DNA of 64,000 bases from Cranoglanis bouderius (GCA_023630585.1 CM042554.1:669422-733421), one strand, 5' to 3'. Positions 20,613-32,064 are shown, numbered from the stretch's first letter. The notes: generated from the letters alone by a model not told the origin. Translations and numbers: made by a program.

Positions 20613-21391
20613 CCATTGAACTCTGTCTCTCTCGCTCTAAAAACAAAAACAACTCTATTTCCGGGATATTGTATATGCGGGCTTCAGGAGCCGCCATTAA
20701 AATGCGAGAGATTCCCTGAAGTTGGGGTGTCTGTTAATAACTAACATTGTCATTATTGTCGAGTGGAACACCTAGGCTTGAGTATTGGGATTTAACCAGT
20801 GATTTAACTTGCAAGCACTGGACCACTGATTCGTCAAATCTGCTTGCATGCAGTCTGTGTTCTTCCAATTTTATTTTGTAGTAACGAAGATGCTTTGGGA
20901 AATATATCAGAATAAAGTATACATTTTTATTTAAGAAATGTAGTGAAAGTAAAAGTGAAAGTTGACAGAAATATAAAAACTCAAGTAAAGTACAGATTCT
21001 CCCAAAAATACTTTAGTCCTGTATTGAAGTGTTATTATTTCGTTACATTACACCACTGATTGATGGAAACATTCAGGCAGGCAGCCAAGTGCTCTCCTTG
21101 CAGCCTATTATATGGTCTGATTTGACCTGAAAATGAAAGTAACTACTATTAGCTAAATGAATGAAAATAAAGGGTGCATTTGGAGCACACTGTTTGTACT
21201 CTTCTTTAGTTAAGAAGAATATGCAGTTAATCATGTAAGTGCAATGGGGTTAAATGTTTGGCACTTATCTCGGCAACTTCAGTTATATTGCCATGAGTCC
21301 TTCTGACTACGCACATAACCAAGGTATCTTTAGAAAGCTGATACTTGAGAGTTTACTGTTCAAGACTCAGAATTGTTATTAATAGCATTAT

Positions 21392-21600
21392 TATAAAACG
21401 GATCGTTCCGTTCCTTGATTCTGATTGGCTGAGCCACATTCCAAGCCGTTGTAAATTACTCTATAAACACACACCTGTGATCTCGTTACATTAGTATTAC
21501 TGGTTCAAAATGTCAGATTTTGATAGCATTTGTTATGTTAATAATACCAGTTTTCTGGAAAAAAAAACAACAACTAAGAAACCGTATATTATTCAACAGT
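21392..21600. repeat. Dispersed fish MITE-like repeat
   Basis: It starts ataaaacggatcgttccgtt and continues gattctgattggctgag, a combination I recognise as a very common short interspersed sequence in teleosts. The ends were not resolved. The mirror is about 37440-37640. Confidence 0.45.
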
Positions 21601-21759
21601 CGTGTTTTCTTTTAAATATACATTGCAGTTTGGCAGCAGGCCAATACAATAATAACAATTAGCATTGTAGTCTGTTTTTCTTTTCGCTAGCTCAAGTTAC
21701 CCATTCATATTAAGACATATGATGAAGCTCTTCCTCTTACAATAAAGGCGGTTGATATC

Positions 21760-21960
21760 AAGCTGAAAGGTGCATTAACGCCACCTACTGGACTGTAGTG
21801 AAGCGTTTGTAATTACAGCGTGTTGCTGCGTCTGTGTTGCTTGGCAACCATCCTGCTAAATGCTGCTGAAGAACTACATTGCTTTGCGGGAAGAATGATT
21901 ATTTGCTATCAATAAAGCATTGCATTTTGCAAGTATCGCAAGTGTTGCTGTGTGTTTATT
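21760..21960 (-). repeat. Retroelement-tail-like repeat
   Basis: On the minus strand it carries ccagtaggtggcgttaatgc, nearly the same motif as in the 3' UTR of the I/Nimb LINE near 11430. It probably belongs to a SINE or truncated LINE sharing that tail. No coding sequence is seen. Confidence 0.45.
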
Positions 21961-24309
21961 TTATGAAATCTTGCCAGGTATATGCTCTTCTCCACTGTGC
22001 CACCTCTTTGAATAAGTTCGTATATCCATCTGGATAAATAAAAATAAGCTACCCAGCTAACAACTTTTGGTTCCCAGAACATACATTTTCAGGGTTTGTT
22101 TTTGGTTAGCCAGGAAAGTTTTTCCTTACGGAAATAGAACATTGTTTTAGGTTTGTAGAAAGTTCCCTTTATGGGAATGTTAGGTTCTCTTAACCACAAT
22201 TTTCATCATATATTTTTAAGCTTCATATAACCTATTTATGCATCATTAATCATAAATAAAACAAATCGGTCTATATAAATAAACAATCAGCACACAATCT
22301 ATGTTTTTGTTGATCCATTGTTTACATAAAATAACAAGCCATTCAAAAACAGTAATTATCATTTAATTAATAAAACATGAAAACCTTTTCATAGACAAAA
22401 AATTTTGCAAGAATAAATTGTAACCATAAACAACGGATCAATTTTTCAACTTCTCCGCAAATTTAACAAAGACATACAAAAGGCAAACATAGTTAACCTG
22501 GACATTATATTAAACAATCAGAATTAGATGAACAATTAAACAAATAAACAAACTTTACTATATATTCCTTTAATATCATGAAGTTTATGCACGGCTGTGT
22601 CTAGTGGTCTGCTGTTACACGCAAATCTAAATCTTCTAAATATATCTAAATATACATTAACATGAAAAGCAAACATGCATTGGATATTAAGACTTGTTTT
22701 TGTGTATTTAGTCATAAAGCTTCTCAATGAAAATAAAATACACTCTCTGCAGTTTGGTTTCTCAGATTAATTTATTCATTTAAAAAAAGATTATATATTT
22801 ATACTGGAAAACAAACCAAAACTGATGAGAACTTCATGAATCATTTAATAAGATATGTTGTGGCTATTTTTTTTATTTTTTTATTTTTGACGACACTGAA
22901 ATGCAAGGATATATTCTAAGTGATCTATATAATTCTTTCAGTGTTGCTTTCTATACTAAATAGCACTGTTTCTTTTGTCTCTTCCTGCAAATGTTTCACA
23001 TCTCTGCTCAACGATAATCTGCTGATTGATAGTCCATTATATTTTTTTCACTTTTTTTATAAGTATTCTTGACCTCTTATTCAAATAGCTATGCCCCATT
23101 ATTGCGTCATTGTATTATCATATTGACCACAAAAAAGACTATTCATAGGCAACACTTCATCAATTTGCAGGAACATTAACATTTTTGGGCACAACAATAG
23201 TGACTTATACCCACCCACCCCCTCCAAGGAAAAAATTGATTAAAAAATAAAGTAATTCGGGTCTTCCCATAAGTATGTGAATGCTATTGCTGTGACTTTG
23301 ATATAACTCAAATCATTACTTATTTAAAAATAGTATATTGTTTAAAATGAGAACTTTAAGGATTTAGCTTTAAAGAAGTATTTGTTGCAGTGGCCAAATC
23401 ACCAAATACCTTACATTTCGCAAAAGTGCGTACGTGCTTTAATTTTAAAGGAACGTTATATCAAAAATATTATATATCAGTTGCTGTAGTGAGTGGTGGA
23501 GCTTATAGAGATTATTTATTAAATGATGAAAAAACTGACACTGCTGCTGGTGGTGTTACTGCTGAAGTTACTGCTGCTGCTTGAAAATCATTTTCTGGAA
23601 CAAACAAATTGCAACGTGAAAATATCTTGAATATAATCAACTGTATCTTGTATAAATATATAAGCCAAATATAAAATAAACCTATTTTTACTAATTTCAG
23701 ACTGAACATGGTCAACAATAGTTTTGGAATTAATCTGTTAATGAAACATACTGTATCTACATATATGTATTTTTCTATGTAATGTATCTATTAATATAGC
23801 TATTAATGAAACATGCATTTACTAAAACAGTCAAACCTTTTATCAGTTAAATTAGTGAAACCCACAAAAGTGAAATCCAAAAATTATACCACCTTAATGG
23901 GTAACATACCACTTTGTTTTATTCCACATTCAAACACAGTTAACGAACAGTACAATAGATATATTTAATAGATTTCATGTACAATCAGGTATAACAAAGT
24001 GGAAGCCCTGGTAGGGAAGAAAGAGTTTGGGAATTCAAACTTGTATATCCAGTACCAGGTTACATACTTGAAAATTGGCTTGAATTTGCTTTGCTTACAA
24101 ACAAAAGCTTTAGAAATTCAAAATTGTGGCTAAAATCATGTTATTAGGTAACAGTGAAAGTTAAGAAAGTTTACATGAAAATCACAGGATTTCCATCAAC
24201 AGTTTAGTTCAGAATATTAATATCCAGAATTAATATTTTCATTATTTATGTACATTAAATTTTTTTAACTAAAAATACTCTTTTTTGACTAAAATTTGCT
24301 TTGCTTTAT

Positions 24310-24311
<2 letters not shown>

Positions 24312-24382
<71 letters not shown>
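24312..24382. repeat. (AC)n/(AT)n compound microsatellite
   Basis: About nine CA units run into about 28 TA units, 54 bp before the myadml2 stop codon. The mirror is at 34632-34707. Confidence 0.95.
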
Positions 24383-24386
<4 letters not shown>

Positions 24387-24435
24387 TGAGAGAGATACAC
24401 TAGTAGTAAAACTTTTTCAGATAAAACATGCTATT

Positions 24436-25351
24436 TTAGTCTGCTGTCTGTGAGACAAAGCGGATCCTCTGGAGAGTACAGTAGGTCGATGAAGTAGAAC
24501 ACCAGGTTGGCAAACGTGGAACACTGCCACCAACCAACTTGCTGTCCCATGGGCATTTTCCTGGGGGCAATCATTCGTCGCCCAGGAGATCCATACTTTA
24601 TCAAAACTGAAGACAGACCACACCACAGCAGCACTCATGTATAGCAGGACTGCCAGGAAGGTGTATGTAATTACAAAGCGGTCAAAGGGCAGCCTCAGAA
24701 CTACAGTCCTCCCTGGAGACAGTCAGGACTACCACCACCACTGTGATGGCAAAGCATAGACTGTAGACCACTACACAGTACTGCGTGTGGAATGTGGCGA
24801 TGGTACTCACTGTCATTTGCCAGAGCACCAAAAATGATGCAAGCAATGAAGGCCTGAACTACCTTGAGTAGGCCTGACATGGTGGCTATGTAACCCACCA
24901 CGTGGTCTCCGGCTTGGCCCGTGTGAGGAGGACCTCGGCACCATAGGCAAGAGAACAGATGCTGGAGCACACGGTAACAGCACATGCGGTAGTTGTGCAC
25001 TTCACAGCCTTCAGCCAGGCAATCACTGCTGAGGAAGTACACAGGGTACACAACAGAAGCTGTAATGGACATTAATGTGGCAAGCATGGCAAAGGCCACA
25101 GTGAAATTGTCCCACGAGATGGGCACGCAGCCATGCAGGCGAACCACATCGAGCACGAAGATCATCAATGTCATGGCGAACAGAAGCACCACACCTAACA
25201 TGCAGAAGGTCCCATAGGTGGCACTCAAGCCTGAGCTGTGAGTCACCAAAGCCATGGTGGTGCAGCCCAGTATCAGTTGGCACATGCGAGCCATACACAG
25301 TACAGCCAGCACTGCCTCCCGGTTCAGGTAGTGGCCTCCATATGGATCCAT
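24436..25351 (-). CDS. myadml2: MYADM-like protein 2 (MARVEL-domain membrane protein), frameshifted in this copy
   Basis: A four-to-eight-pass membrane protein of the myeloid-associated differentiation marker family, with two MARVEL domains. The start at 25351 gives MDPYGGHYLNREAVLAV, and the stop at 24436 yields about 305 codons, near the 307 of the human protein. Visible conserved blocks are QLILGCTTMALVTHS, RLHGCVPISWDNFTVAFAML, VVYPVYF, GLLKVVQAFIACIIFGALA and, near the C-terminus, NLVFYFIDLLYS. Single-exon coding is normal for the family. Private 1-base indels shift the frame near 25190 (compensated), 24985 and 24770-24715. The right-arm copy is in frame at several of these places and broken at others, so the organism probably has an intact gene. 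Function in fish is unknown. Confidence 0.85.
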
Positions 25352-26870
25352 GAGCAGATCTTCGTGGTGTAGTCTAGATGGATTTAAACAGCTCTTTCTT
25401 GTAGACTCAGAGTTACTGTGCCTCCACATATGACTCCACAGCCTCGCCTCTGTCCAGCTCTTTTTAGATGCCCTTTAATTACGAATCTCCTTCAGTGCTT
25501 TCCTGCAACACTTTGTGATCTGGGTGTGTAGGATCAGATTTTTAGTTCTTGTGTTGTGTTTGCCTCTAAACATGAATAATTCTACTCAAAGGTCTTACAA
25601 ATAACTTCATGGTTATATTTGAATTGATATGTAAAATTATTTTTGTCGTTTTTAAAAAGAAAATATATTAAGTACCTTTGACTATATACTGGATAGTAGT
25701 GAATGTAACATTCATGATGTTCACCATATTTATTCTCAGTAAATTACCCTTGGTACATAAAAAAGCTTCATCTGCCAACCTCAAGGTCGCCAATGTAGTT
25801 CCTAAAAAGAAAGTTCCTCATCCATGCAGAAGTTCCTCATCCATGCAGAAGTTCCTCATCCATGCCATAGAAGAATTCCAAAAGTGTGGATAACTGCCTT
25901 TCAAAAATATTAGGAAGATAGAAGAAAATGTCAAAACTTTTTCCCAGCCTTGTTTCTGTGTCCTTTCTCCTTCAAACTTTCCCACTTGAACTGCTAGGAA
26001 AAGTAGACAGCTGCTGTACGGAGTTGTACCACACCAGCCTCTATAAATAGGAACTATGTCTGTGTCAGGCAAATGTGTATGTAGTTATCTTAGGTGGGGA
26101 CCTGGTTTTGTCTGTGTAGAGACTAGACATTTATGTCTCCTAGAGGAGTAGTTCATGCACATAAAAACATATATAATCTTTGCAAAATTGGCAAACATTT
26201 AATTATTTTTGTGATACTCCACAGATTTCTACTTTGTTTAACAGGAAGAGGTTTCCTAGCAGGCACATCAGAAAGTAAAGTCTTTAGCTTTACATTTTCA
26301 ACTCATTTGTCTGAATTGAAAGGAGTCTATAGAGGAAAATGGCAGCAAACTAGAACTACACAGTAGATATAAGCTTCTACTACTATATAAAATACACTTT
26401 GCAGGTGGAACACTAGCCATTTATATATGAATAAAGTGTCTCTGTTTCAACGGAAAAGTTGGTCTCACAAACCATTACTTTGGCATCTAAATTACATTTT
26501 AAAAATCACATGCATTTCACATATAATTATGTGAGTAATATATGATCCCATGTGGAAAACACATGTAGTTGCATTTCACCATGTTATGCCCTGACACTAG
26601 GTTGACATTATTTTCTTTCATATTATTTTTCTTTGCAAGGATATTTCTTACATCACAATGCCATCTAGCTTGCATACTTGTGTTTGAATTACTATAGTTA
26701 ACATACATTTAGCATTTTAAGGCTATGTTAAGATGTTGCAGTGCTAGCTAACTAGCTAGCCAATTACATAAATACCACTTCAATATTTTTGAATCAAATG
26801 AATGCACTCAAAAAATGATTTTTCACCTTTCATAGATATCGCATATATGTTCACTTAATTGAAATAAATC
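25352..26870. other. Upstream region of myadml2, non-genic
   Basis: An AT-rich 5' flank. It holds three tandem agttcctcatccatgcag units near 25815-25865, fewer and less regular in the right arm. No upstream coding exon is recognised, and no promoter element can be assigned with confidence. Confidence 0.5.
25812..25866. repeat. 17-bp tandem repeat, three units
   Basis: The unit gttcctcatccatgcag is repeated three times in a row, the last one imperfect. The corresponding right-arm stretch near 33105-33165 has the units degraded by indels. Confidence 0.8.
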
Positions 26871-26872
26871 TA

Positions 26873-28444
26873 TAGTGCATCCGGAAAGTTTTCACAGCGC
26901 TTCACTTTTTCCACATTTTGTTATGTTACAGCCTTATTCCAAAATGGATTAAATTCATTATTTTCCTCAAAATTCTACAAACAATACCCCATAATGACAA
27001 CGTGAAAGAAGTTTTTTGAAAATTTATTAAAAATAAAAACAAAAAAATCACGTACATAAGTATTCACAGCCTTTGGCACCAATTACAGCCTCAAGTCTTT
27101 GAGTATGATGCTACAAGCTTGGCACACCTATTTTTGGGCAGTTTCTCCCATTCTTCTTGCAGGACCTCTCAAGCTCCATCAGGTTGATGGGGAGCCTCGG
27201 TGCCCAGCCATTTTCAGATCTCTCCAGAGATGTTCAATCGGGTTCATGTCTGGGTTCTGGCTGGGCCATTCAAGGACATTCACAGAGTTGTCCTGTAGCC
27301 ACTCCTTTGTTATCTTGGCTGTGTGCTTAGGTCGTTGTCCTGTTGGAAGATGAACCTTCGCTCCAGTCTGAGGTCCAGAGCGCTCTGGAGCAGGTTTCTC
27401 ATCAAGCGATGTCTCTGTACATTGCTGCATTCATCTTTCCCTCGATCCTGACTAGTATCCCAGTTCCAGCCACTGAAAACATCCCCACAGCATGATGCTG
27501 CCACCACTATGCTTCACTGTAGGGATGGTATTGGCCAGGGTGATGAGCGGTGCCTGGTTTCCTCCAGACATGACGCTTGCTATTCAGGCCAAAGAGTTCA
27601 ATTTTTATTTCTCATGGTCTGAGAGTCCTTCAGATGCCTTTTGGCAAACTCCAGGTGGGCTGTCATGTGCCTTTTTACTGAGGAGTGGCTTCCATCTGGC
27701 CACTCTACCATACAGGCCTGATTGGTGGAGTGCTGCAAAGATGGTTGTTCTTCTGGAAGCTTCTCCTCTCCACAGAGAAATGCTGAGCTCTGTCAGAGTG
27801 ATCATCGGGTTCTTGGTCACCTCCCTGGCTAAGGCCCTTCTCCTCTGATCGCCAGTTTGGCCGGTGGCCCGCCTAGGAAGAATCCTGTTGATCCCAAACT
27901 TCTTCCATTTACAGATGATGGAGGCCACTGTGCTCATTGGGACCTTCAATGCTGCAGAAATTTTTCTGTACCTCTTCCCCAGATCTGTGCCTCAATAGAA
28001 TCCTGTCGTGGAGGTCTACAGACAATTCCTTGGACTTCATGGCTTGGTTTGTGCTCTGGACATGCACTGTTAACTGTGGGACCTTATATAGACAGGTGTA
28101 TGCCTTTCCAAATCATGTCCAATCAACTGAATTTACTACAGGTGGACTCCAATCAAGTTGTAGAAACATCTCAAGGATGATCAGTGGAAACAGGATGCAC
28201 CTGGAGCTCAATTTTGGGTGTCATGGCAAATGTTGTGAATACTTATGTACATGAGATTTTTGTTTTTCATTTTAAATAAATTTGCAAAGATTTCAAACAA
28301 ACTTCTTCTACACGTTGTCATTATGGGGTATTGCTTGTAGAATTTTGAGAAAAATAATGAATTTAATCCATTTTGGAATAAGACTGTAACATAGAACAAA
28401 ATATGGAAAAAGTGAAGTGCTGTGAATACTTTCCGGATGCATTT
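26873..28444 (-). mobile_element. Tc1/mariner transposon Tc1-D, near full length
   Basis: The left end is tagtgcatccggaaagtttt (a C-to-T change from the usual cagtgcatcc). The right end has the inverted sequence ctttccggatgcat at 28430-28443, with the last bases diverged. The terminal repeats are about 100 bp and include ccacattttgttatgttaca. TA precedes the left end at 26871. The left-arm copy is complete, while the right-arm copy is cut by the N gap. A third, truncated copy lies at 60536. Confidence 0.85.
27110..28045 (-). pseudogene. Tc1-D transposase, multiply frameshifted
   Basis: Fragments in three frames on the minus strand. 27949-27605 has MKVPMSTVASIICKWKKFG (helix-turn-helix) and LARKVTKNP-type sequence. 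27507-27310 has [13 protein letters not shown] (second catalytic Asp). 27430-27179 has [18 protein letters not shown] and [11 protein letters not shown] (acidic site). The frame breaks inside the DNDPKHT block. The first catalytic Asp region is degraded. The product cannot be functional. Confidence 0.85.
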
Positions 28445-29662
28445 CTCTGTATTTTGTAGATACACTCGTTGTGTATTTAATAAGTGTGACATAAAATGTA
28501 TACATTGTTTCACATAAGTGATATGGAAGCTAGCGATCATTATAGAGTCTGAGACCTGTCATTGAGATTAAAAAACAAACTCGATCTGAGGACATTCCTT
28601 TGCTGATGCAGCCACAATCAAACAGCAAGTACAGAATGTCAAGTCAGTTACGCACTCCAGCTCGCAGCATTGAATTTGGACTGCAAGCATGTGCTTACTT
28701 CAGCTAATTGCCTAATAACTGCCATCAGCCACTGAAATTCCTGTGGGGCTAGTACGCCACAACTATTCAACAGCAGATTCTCTGTTTTAGTTGGCCCCAA
28801 TAACTAAGGTTATTCTAGTTATATAATTTGCCTAGTTGAGGGATCTTTAACTCTTCAACATTTCAACATTACTCCCTGGTCCTTACACACACTCAACACA
28901 AGACACTTTGTCCTTACTAGCTAGCATTCCCATCTGTGGTTTGGTCACATTTATTGTTACTTTCAGCTGTGTTAGTGAATTATTGGTGAACAAGTGCCTC
29001 AAAAATAGCAGCATTAAAGTGGACAATGCAAACAGCCATTTGGCACATGTTGGTGAATTATCAATGGTTGTATCAAAATAGCAGCAATGCGAAACACTTT
29101 ATGCGTGTTAATTATAGTGGTATGGTAATATTTGGCTAGCATGATTCAATTCTAAATTATTTGCTAACTATTCATCTTCTCTCACAGTTGCAAGCTTAAT
29201 TCACTAAGTTACGCGGGGTGGAAACCTCCTCTTGTGGTGGTAAATAATACTTGCTTTACATAATCTGATCTGCATCATTAAACTGCTGCATGTGTGTAAT
29301 TCTCTCACATTCTCCTGGTTTTTAGGGTTATAAATGTGGCAGTGTAAAGAGTGCAGTTTGGCACTATTTAGCAGGTATTTTTTGCTGCAACATTTAAACT
29401 AGATTAAATGTATCTCCGTTATGGTGGGTCCTGCTGCTGTTCCCAGGATCATCTTTGGTGACAAGACTGATTCCAGAAAACTTCCCCTAGAATGTGTGGA
29501 ATTCCAGCATCTGTAAGCAACTTCATACTTTGATAAAGCACATTCTTTCTCAGCTGAAAGTGCAGTTCCGGCTGTAATACATGGATGCTGACTAAAGAAT
29601 TTATGAACCTGACTTCGAATTCTGAGACTGAATACATTGCACCTTTTGAATGTAATACACTC
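28445..29662. other. Left-contig-only interval, non-genic
   Basis: This sequence has no partner in the right arm because that contig stops at the gap. It is AT-rich. Weak minus-strand frames at 29449-29677 (with CHQR and LTDAGIPHILG-type stretches) have no family I recognise. Confidence 0.45.
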
Positions 29663-29664
29663 TA

Positions 29665-30595
29665 CAGTTGCAATCAAAATTATTCAACCCCATTCCAAAT
29701 CAGGTTTATTGTGAAAATTTACAGACGTTCAGCTGTTTGCAATGGAACAAATCAAACAAAAGCAATTCGAAATAACTCAAACATGCTAATGAGAATGCTA
29801 TCAAAGTCATGGTTTCCAAATTCAACTGAAAATGCAACTTATAATGACTATAATCATTGTCCTGTTGAAAGGTCCAATGAGCTTCAGCTTCCTCACAGAC
29901 AACATGAGACATATATTTTCTCCTAGGATTTCCTGATACTTCAATGAATCCATCTTCCCTTCCACATGCTGCCGGTTTCCGGTGCCAGAGGATGCAAACC
30001 AGCCCCAGAACATCACCGAGCCACCACCATGCTTTGACTGTGCACAGACTGTGTTCTTTCTTTCAGCCTCTTTTTCTCCAGATATACTGCTGCTGATCCA
30101 TCGTGCCAAAAAGTTCCAGTTTCGCTTTCATCGAATCCTGCAAACTTCTGTGGCTTATTTATATGATTTTGATTGAATTTTCTTGTGCCTTTGGGTTAGT
30201 AGTAGTACGCCTTTGAGTTCTGGCATGGAAACCTTCAAGTGCGTTTAGTAAGTGCCATACTGTGCTTCCATTTGAACCTCAGTGCCTGTTGCCACCAAGC
30301 CTTGCTGCAGGTCTTTGCAGTCACTCAATGGTTTTTCTACAACCTGCCTTCTCAGAAATCTAGTTGCAGCCGTTTATAGCTTCCTTTTTTCTGCCCCGTC
30401 CAGGTATTTCATGTATTTTCTGCCCCTGTCATTATAAGTTGCATTTTCAGTTGAATTTGGGGAAACCACTTGAAGCATTCAGTTGAAATATTTCCACTGC
30501 TTTTATTTGATTTGTTCATTGAAACAGCTGAAAGTCTGTAACTTGACTATAAACCTGATTTGCAATGGGGTTGAAGAATTTTGATTGCAAAACTG
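29665..30595 (-). mobile_element. Non-autonomous Tc1 derivative Tc1-E
   Basis: A 931-bp element flanked by TA (29663-29664 and 30596-30597) with inverted ends starting cagttgcaatcaaaattatt. Minus-strand frame 30109-29822 retains a transposase piece with KHGGGSVMFWGWFASSGTG and a GKMDSLKYQEILGEN-like stretch. Both the DNA-binding region and the last catalytic region are deleted or scrambled. It is absent from the right arm, which ends before this point. Confidence 0.85.
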
Positions 30596-30597
30596 TA

Positions 30598-31015
30598 GCT
30601 GCAGACACATAAAACCTATAATGTTTGGTCATGCCACACAGCTACAGTCATTAATTGTTGTAAATAAAACTAATGCTGCATCCCCTACCATCACTGACCG
30701 TGAGAGCAGTTAGTGTGAGAAGTGCGAGAGAATGAGGGAGAAATCTGGGGAGATCTGCATTTACAAATAATCTCAGCCTGTTTTGTGAGTATACTTTAAA
30801 CTAAAATATCAGCTGAAGTCAATATCGCAATCTACTTCACTTTGAGATGCCAGTGATCCTGGACCCCCCTTCTGCCTCTGGACCTGCCTGATCCATCCTG
30901 GATGCCCTTACTTCCTGGTTGGAGAGCTCACTCAATTGGAAGTCACATGCTGCTACTGAGGATGGCCCCACATGGGTGCAGCCTAAAGATCATTAGAGAT
31001 AATAGTGGTGAAGCT
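30598..31015. repeat. Dispersed fish repeat fragment
   Basis: The stretch 30855-30995 (around gacctgcctgatccatcctg and aggatggccccacatggg) resembles a frequent teleost repeat. I cannot name its class, and no ends are visible. The rest shows nothing. Confidence 0.35.
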
Positions 31016-31023
31016 TAACAAAA

Positions 31024-31173
31024 CAGACTCCATATCTTCTTTTCCTTTCGGCTGTTCCCTTCAGGGGCTGCTACAGCGAATCATCTGCCTCCATCTAGCT
31101 CCTTATCCCCTGCATCCTCTTCTCTCAGACCGACTCACTCTTCAGTACCTCCTTCACTACATCCATAAACCTC
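31024..31173 (-). mobile_element. RTE-type LINE 3' end fragment, cut by the gap
   Basis: It matches the LINE tail at 1405-1550 in reverse orientation: the cttttcctttcggctg terminus, then the region encoding the WRQMIRC and EDM blocks. It is a third, separate copy of the family, with several substitutions from the arm copies. It is cut at 31173 by the N run. Confidence 0.8.
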
Positions 31174-31273
31174 NNNNNNNNNNNNNNNNNNNNNNNNNNN
31201 NNNNNNNNNNNNNNNNNNNNNNNNNNNNNNNNNNNNNNNNNNNNNNNNNNNNNNNNNNNNNNNNNNNNNNNNN
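31174..31273. other. Assembly gap of exactly 100 N
   Basis: A run of exactly 100 N, the usual placeholder for a scaffold gap of unknown size. It separates a LINE tail on the left from the interior of Tc1-D on the right, so neither flank is a natural element end. It coincides with the start of the right arm. Confidence 0.97.
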
Positions 31274-32064
31274 AAAAGGCATCTGGTGACTCTCAGACCA
31301 TGAGAAATAAAAATTGAACTCTTTGGCCTGAATATGCTGGCGTCAGTGTCTGGAGGAAACCAGGCACCGCCATCACCTGAGCCAATACCATCCCTACAGT
31401 GAAGCATAGTGGTAAGTGGCATCAAGCTGTGGGGATGTTTTTCTAGTGGCTGGAACTGGGATACTAGTCAGGATCGAGGGAAAGACAAATGCAGGCAATG
31501 TACAGAGACATCCTTGATGAAAACCTGCTCCTGAGCGCTCTGGACCTCAGACTGGAGCGAAGGTTCATCTTCCAACAGGACAACGACTCCTAAGCAATAA
31601 GGCCAAGATAACAAAGGAGTGGCTACAGGACAACCTCTGTGAATGTCCTTGAATGGCCCAGCCAGAACCCAGACTTGAACCTCGATTGAACATCTCTGGA
31701 GAGATCTCAAAATGGCTGGGCACCGAGGCTCCCCATCCAACCTGATGGAGCTTGAGAGGTCTCTGCAAAGAAGAATGGGAGAAACTGCCCAAAAATAGGT
31801 GTGCCAAGCTTGTAGCATCATACTCAAAAAGACTTGAGGCTGTAATTGGTGCCAAAGGCTGTGGGAATACTTTATGTACGTGATTTTTTTGTTTTTTATT
31901 TTTAATAAATTTTCAAAAAAACTTCTTTCACGTTGTCATTATGGGGTATTGTTTGTAGAATTTTGAGGAAAATAATGAATTTAATCCATCTTTTTTGGAA
32001 TAAGGCTGTAACATAACAAAATGTGGAAAAAGTGAAGCGCTGTGAAAACTTTCCTGATGCACTA
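31274..32064 (+). mobile_element. Tc1-D, right-arm copy, truncated by the gap
   Basis: Corresponds to 27642-26873 reverse-complemented, so only the catalytic half of the transposase and one terminal repeat are present. It ends gatgcacta at 32064, followed by TA. Plus-strand translation contains the DNDS/acidic-site region in broken frames. The start in mid-element at the gap shows that the contig, not the element, ends here. Confidence 0.88.

Larger units (their letters stand above)
18848..21058 (-). mobile_element. hAT-superfamily DNA transposon with nested solo LTR
   Basis: A 2211-bp element with ends CAGTGGTG and CACCACTG and an 8-bp duplication (attgatgg) on both sides. Subterminal DNA is rich in acttaagtaaaagta-type motifs at both ends, as in many fish hAT elements. 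Only one coding exon is recognisable, a BED zinc finger on the minus strand (19538-19729); the catalytic domain is missing. A 611-bp solo LTR with its own 5-bp duplication interrupts it at 20002-20612, so the pre-insertion element was about 1.6 kb. The mirror is 37978-40190 with TSD ccatcaat. Confidence 0.9.
21067..24311. other. Non-genic interval between hAT and myadml2
   Basis: AT-rich with no supported exon. It includes a MITE-like fish repeat (21392-21600), a retroelement tail motif near 21777-21796, a repeat starting cccagctaacaacttttgg near 22052, and a short GCT/GGT-rich frame near 23540-23580 that has no homology I recognise. Confidence 0.5.
1..27642 (+). repeat. Left arm of giant inverted duplication
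   Basis: The whole interval recurs reverse-complemented at 31274-58908. Position 1 pairs with 58908 and 27642 with 31274. Paired landmarks include the RTE LINE, Tc1-A (4524 with 54424), Tc1-B (6533 with 52432), I/Nimb LINE, hAT (18848 with 40190) and myadml2. The coordinate sum drifts between about 58909 and 59030, so the arms differ by many small indels. I compared the arms by eye, not by computed alignment. Confidence 0.95.

Noticed and set aside
20314..20697. Apparent 127-residue open frame (minus)
   Set aside because: It lies within and across the end of the solo LTR and is shared non-coding repeat sequence; there is no domain and no start context.
23390..23584. Ala/Thr/Gly-rich 64-residue frame (TAAGGVTAEVTAAA)
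   Set aside because: It arises from a short GCT/GGT-rich repeat; there is no homology, and the right-arm copy has an extra codon-like insertion.
24993..25353. Several 60-90 residue frames opposite or offset to myadml2
   Set aside because: They are shadow frames of a conserved membrane-protein gene; only the myadml2 frame matches a known family.
29399..29677. Possible gene in the unmirrored spacer (92-residue frame)
   Set aside because: Two overlapping frames are equally plausible and neither shows a known domain, splice sites or start context.
31005..31425. Open frames spanning the N run on both strands
   Set aside because: They are created by reading through the 100 unknown bases and are not evidence of a gene.
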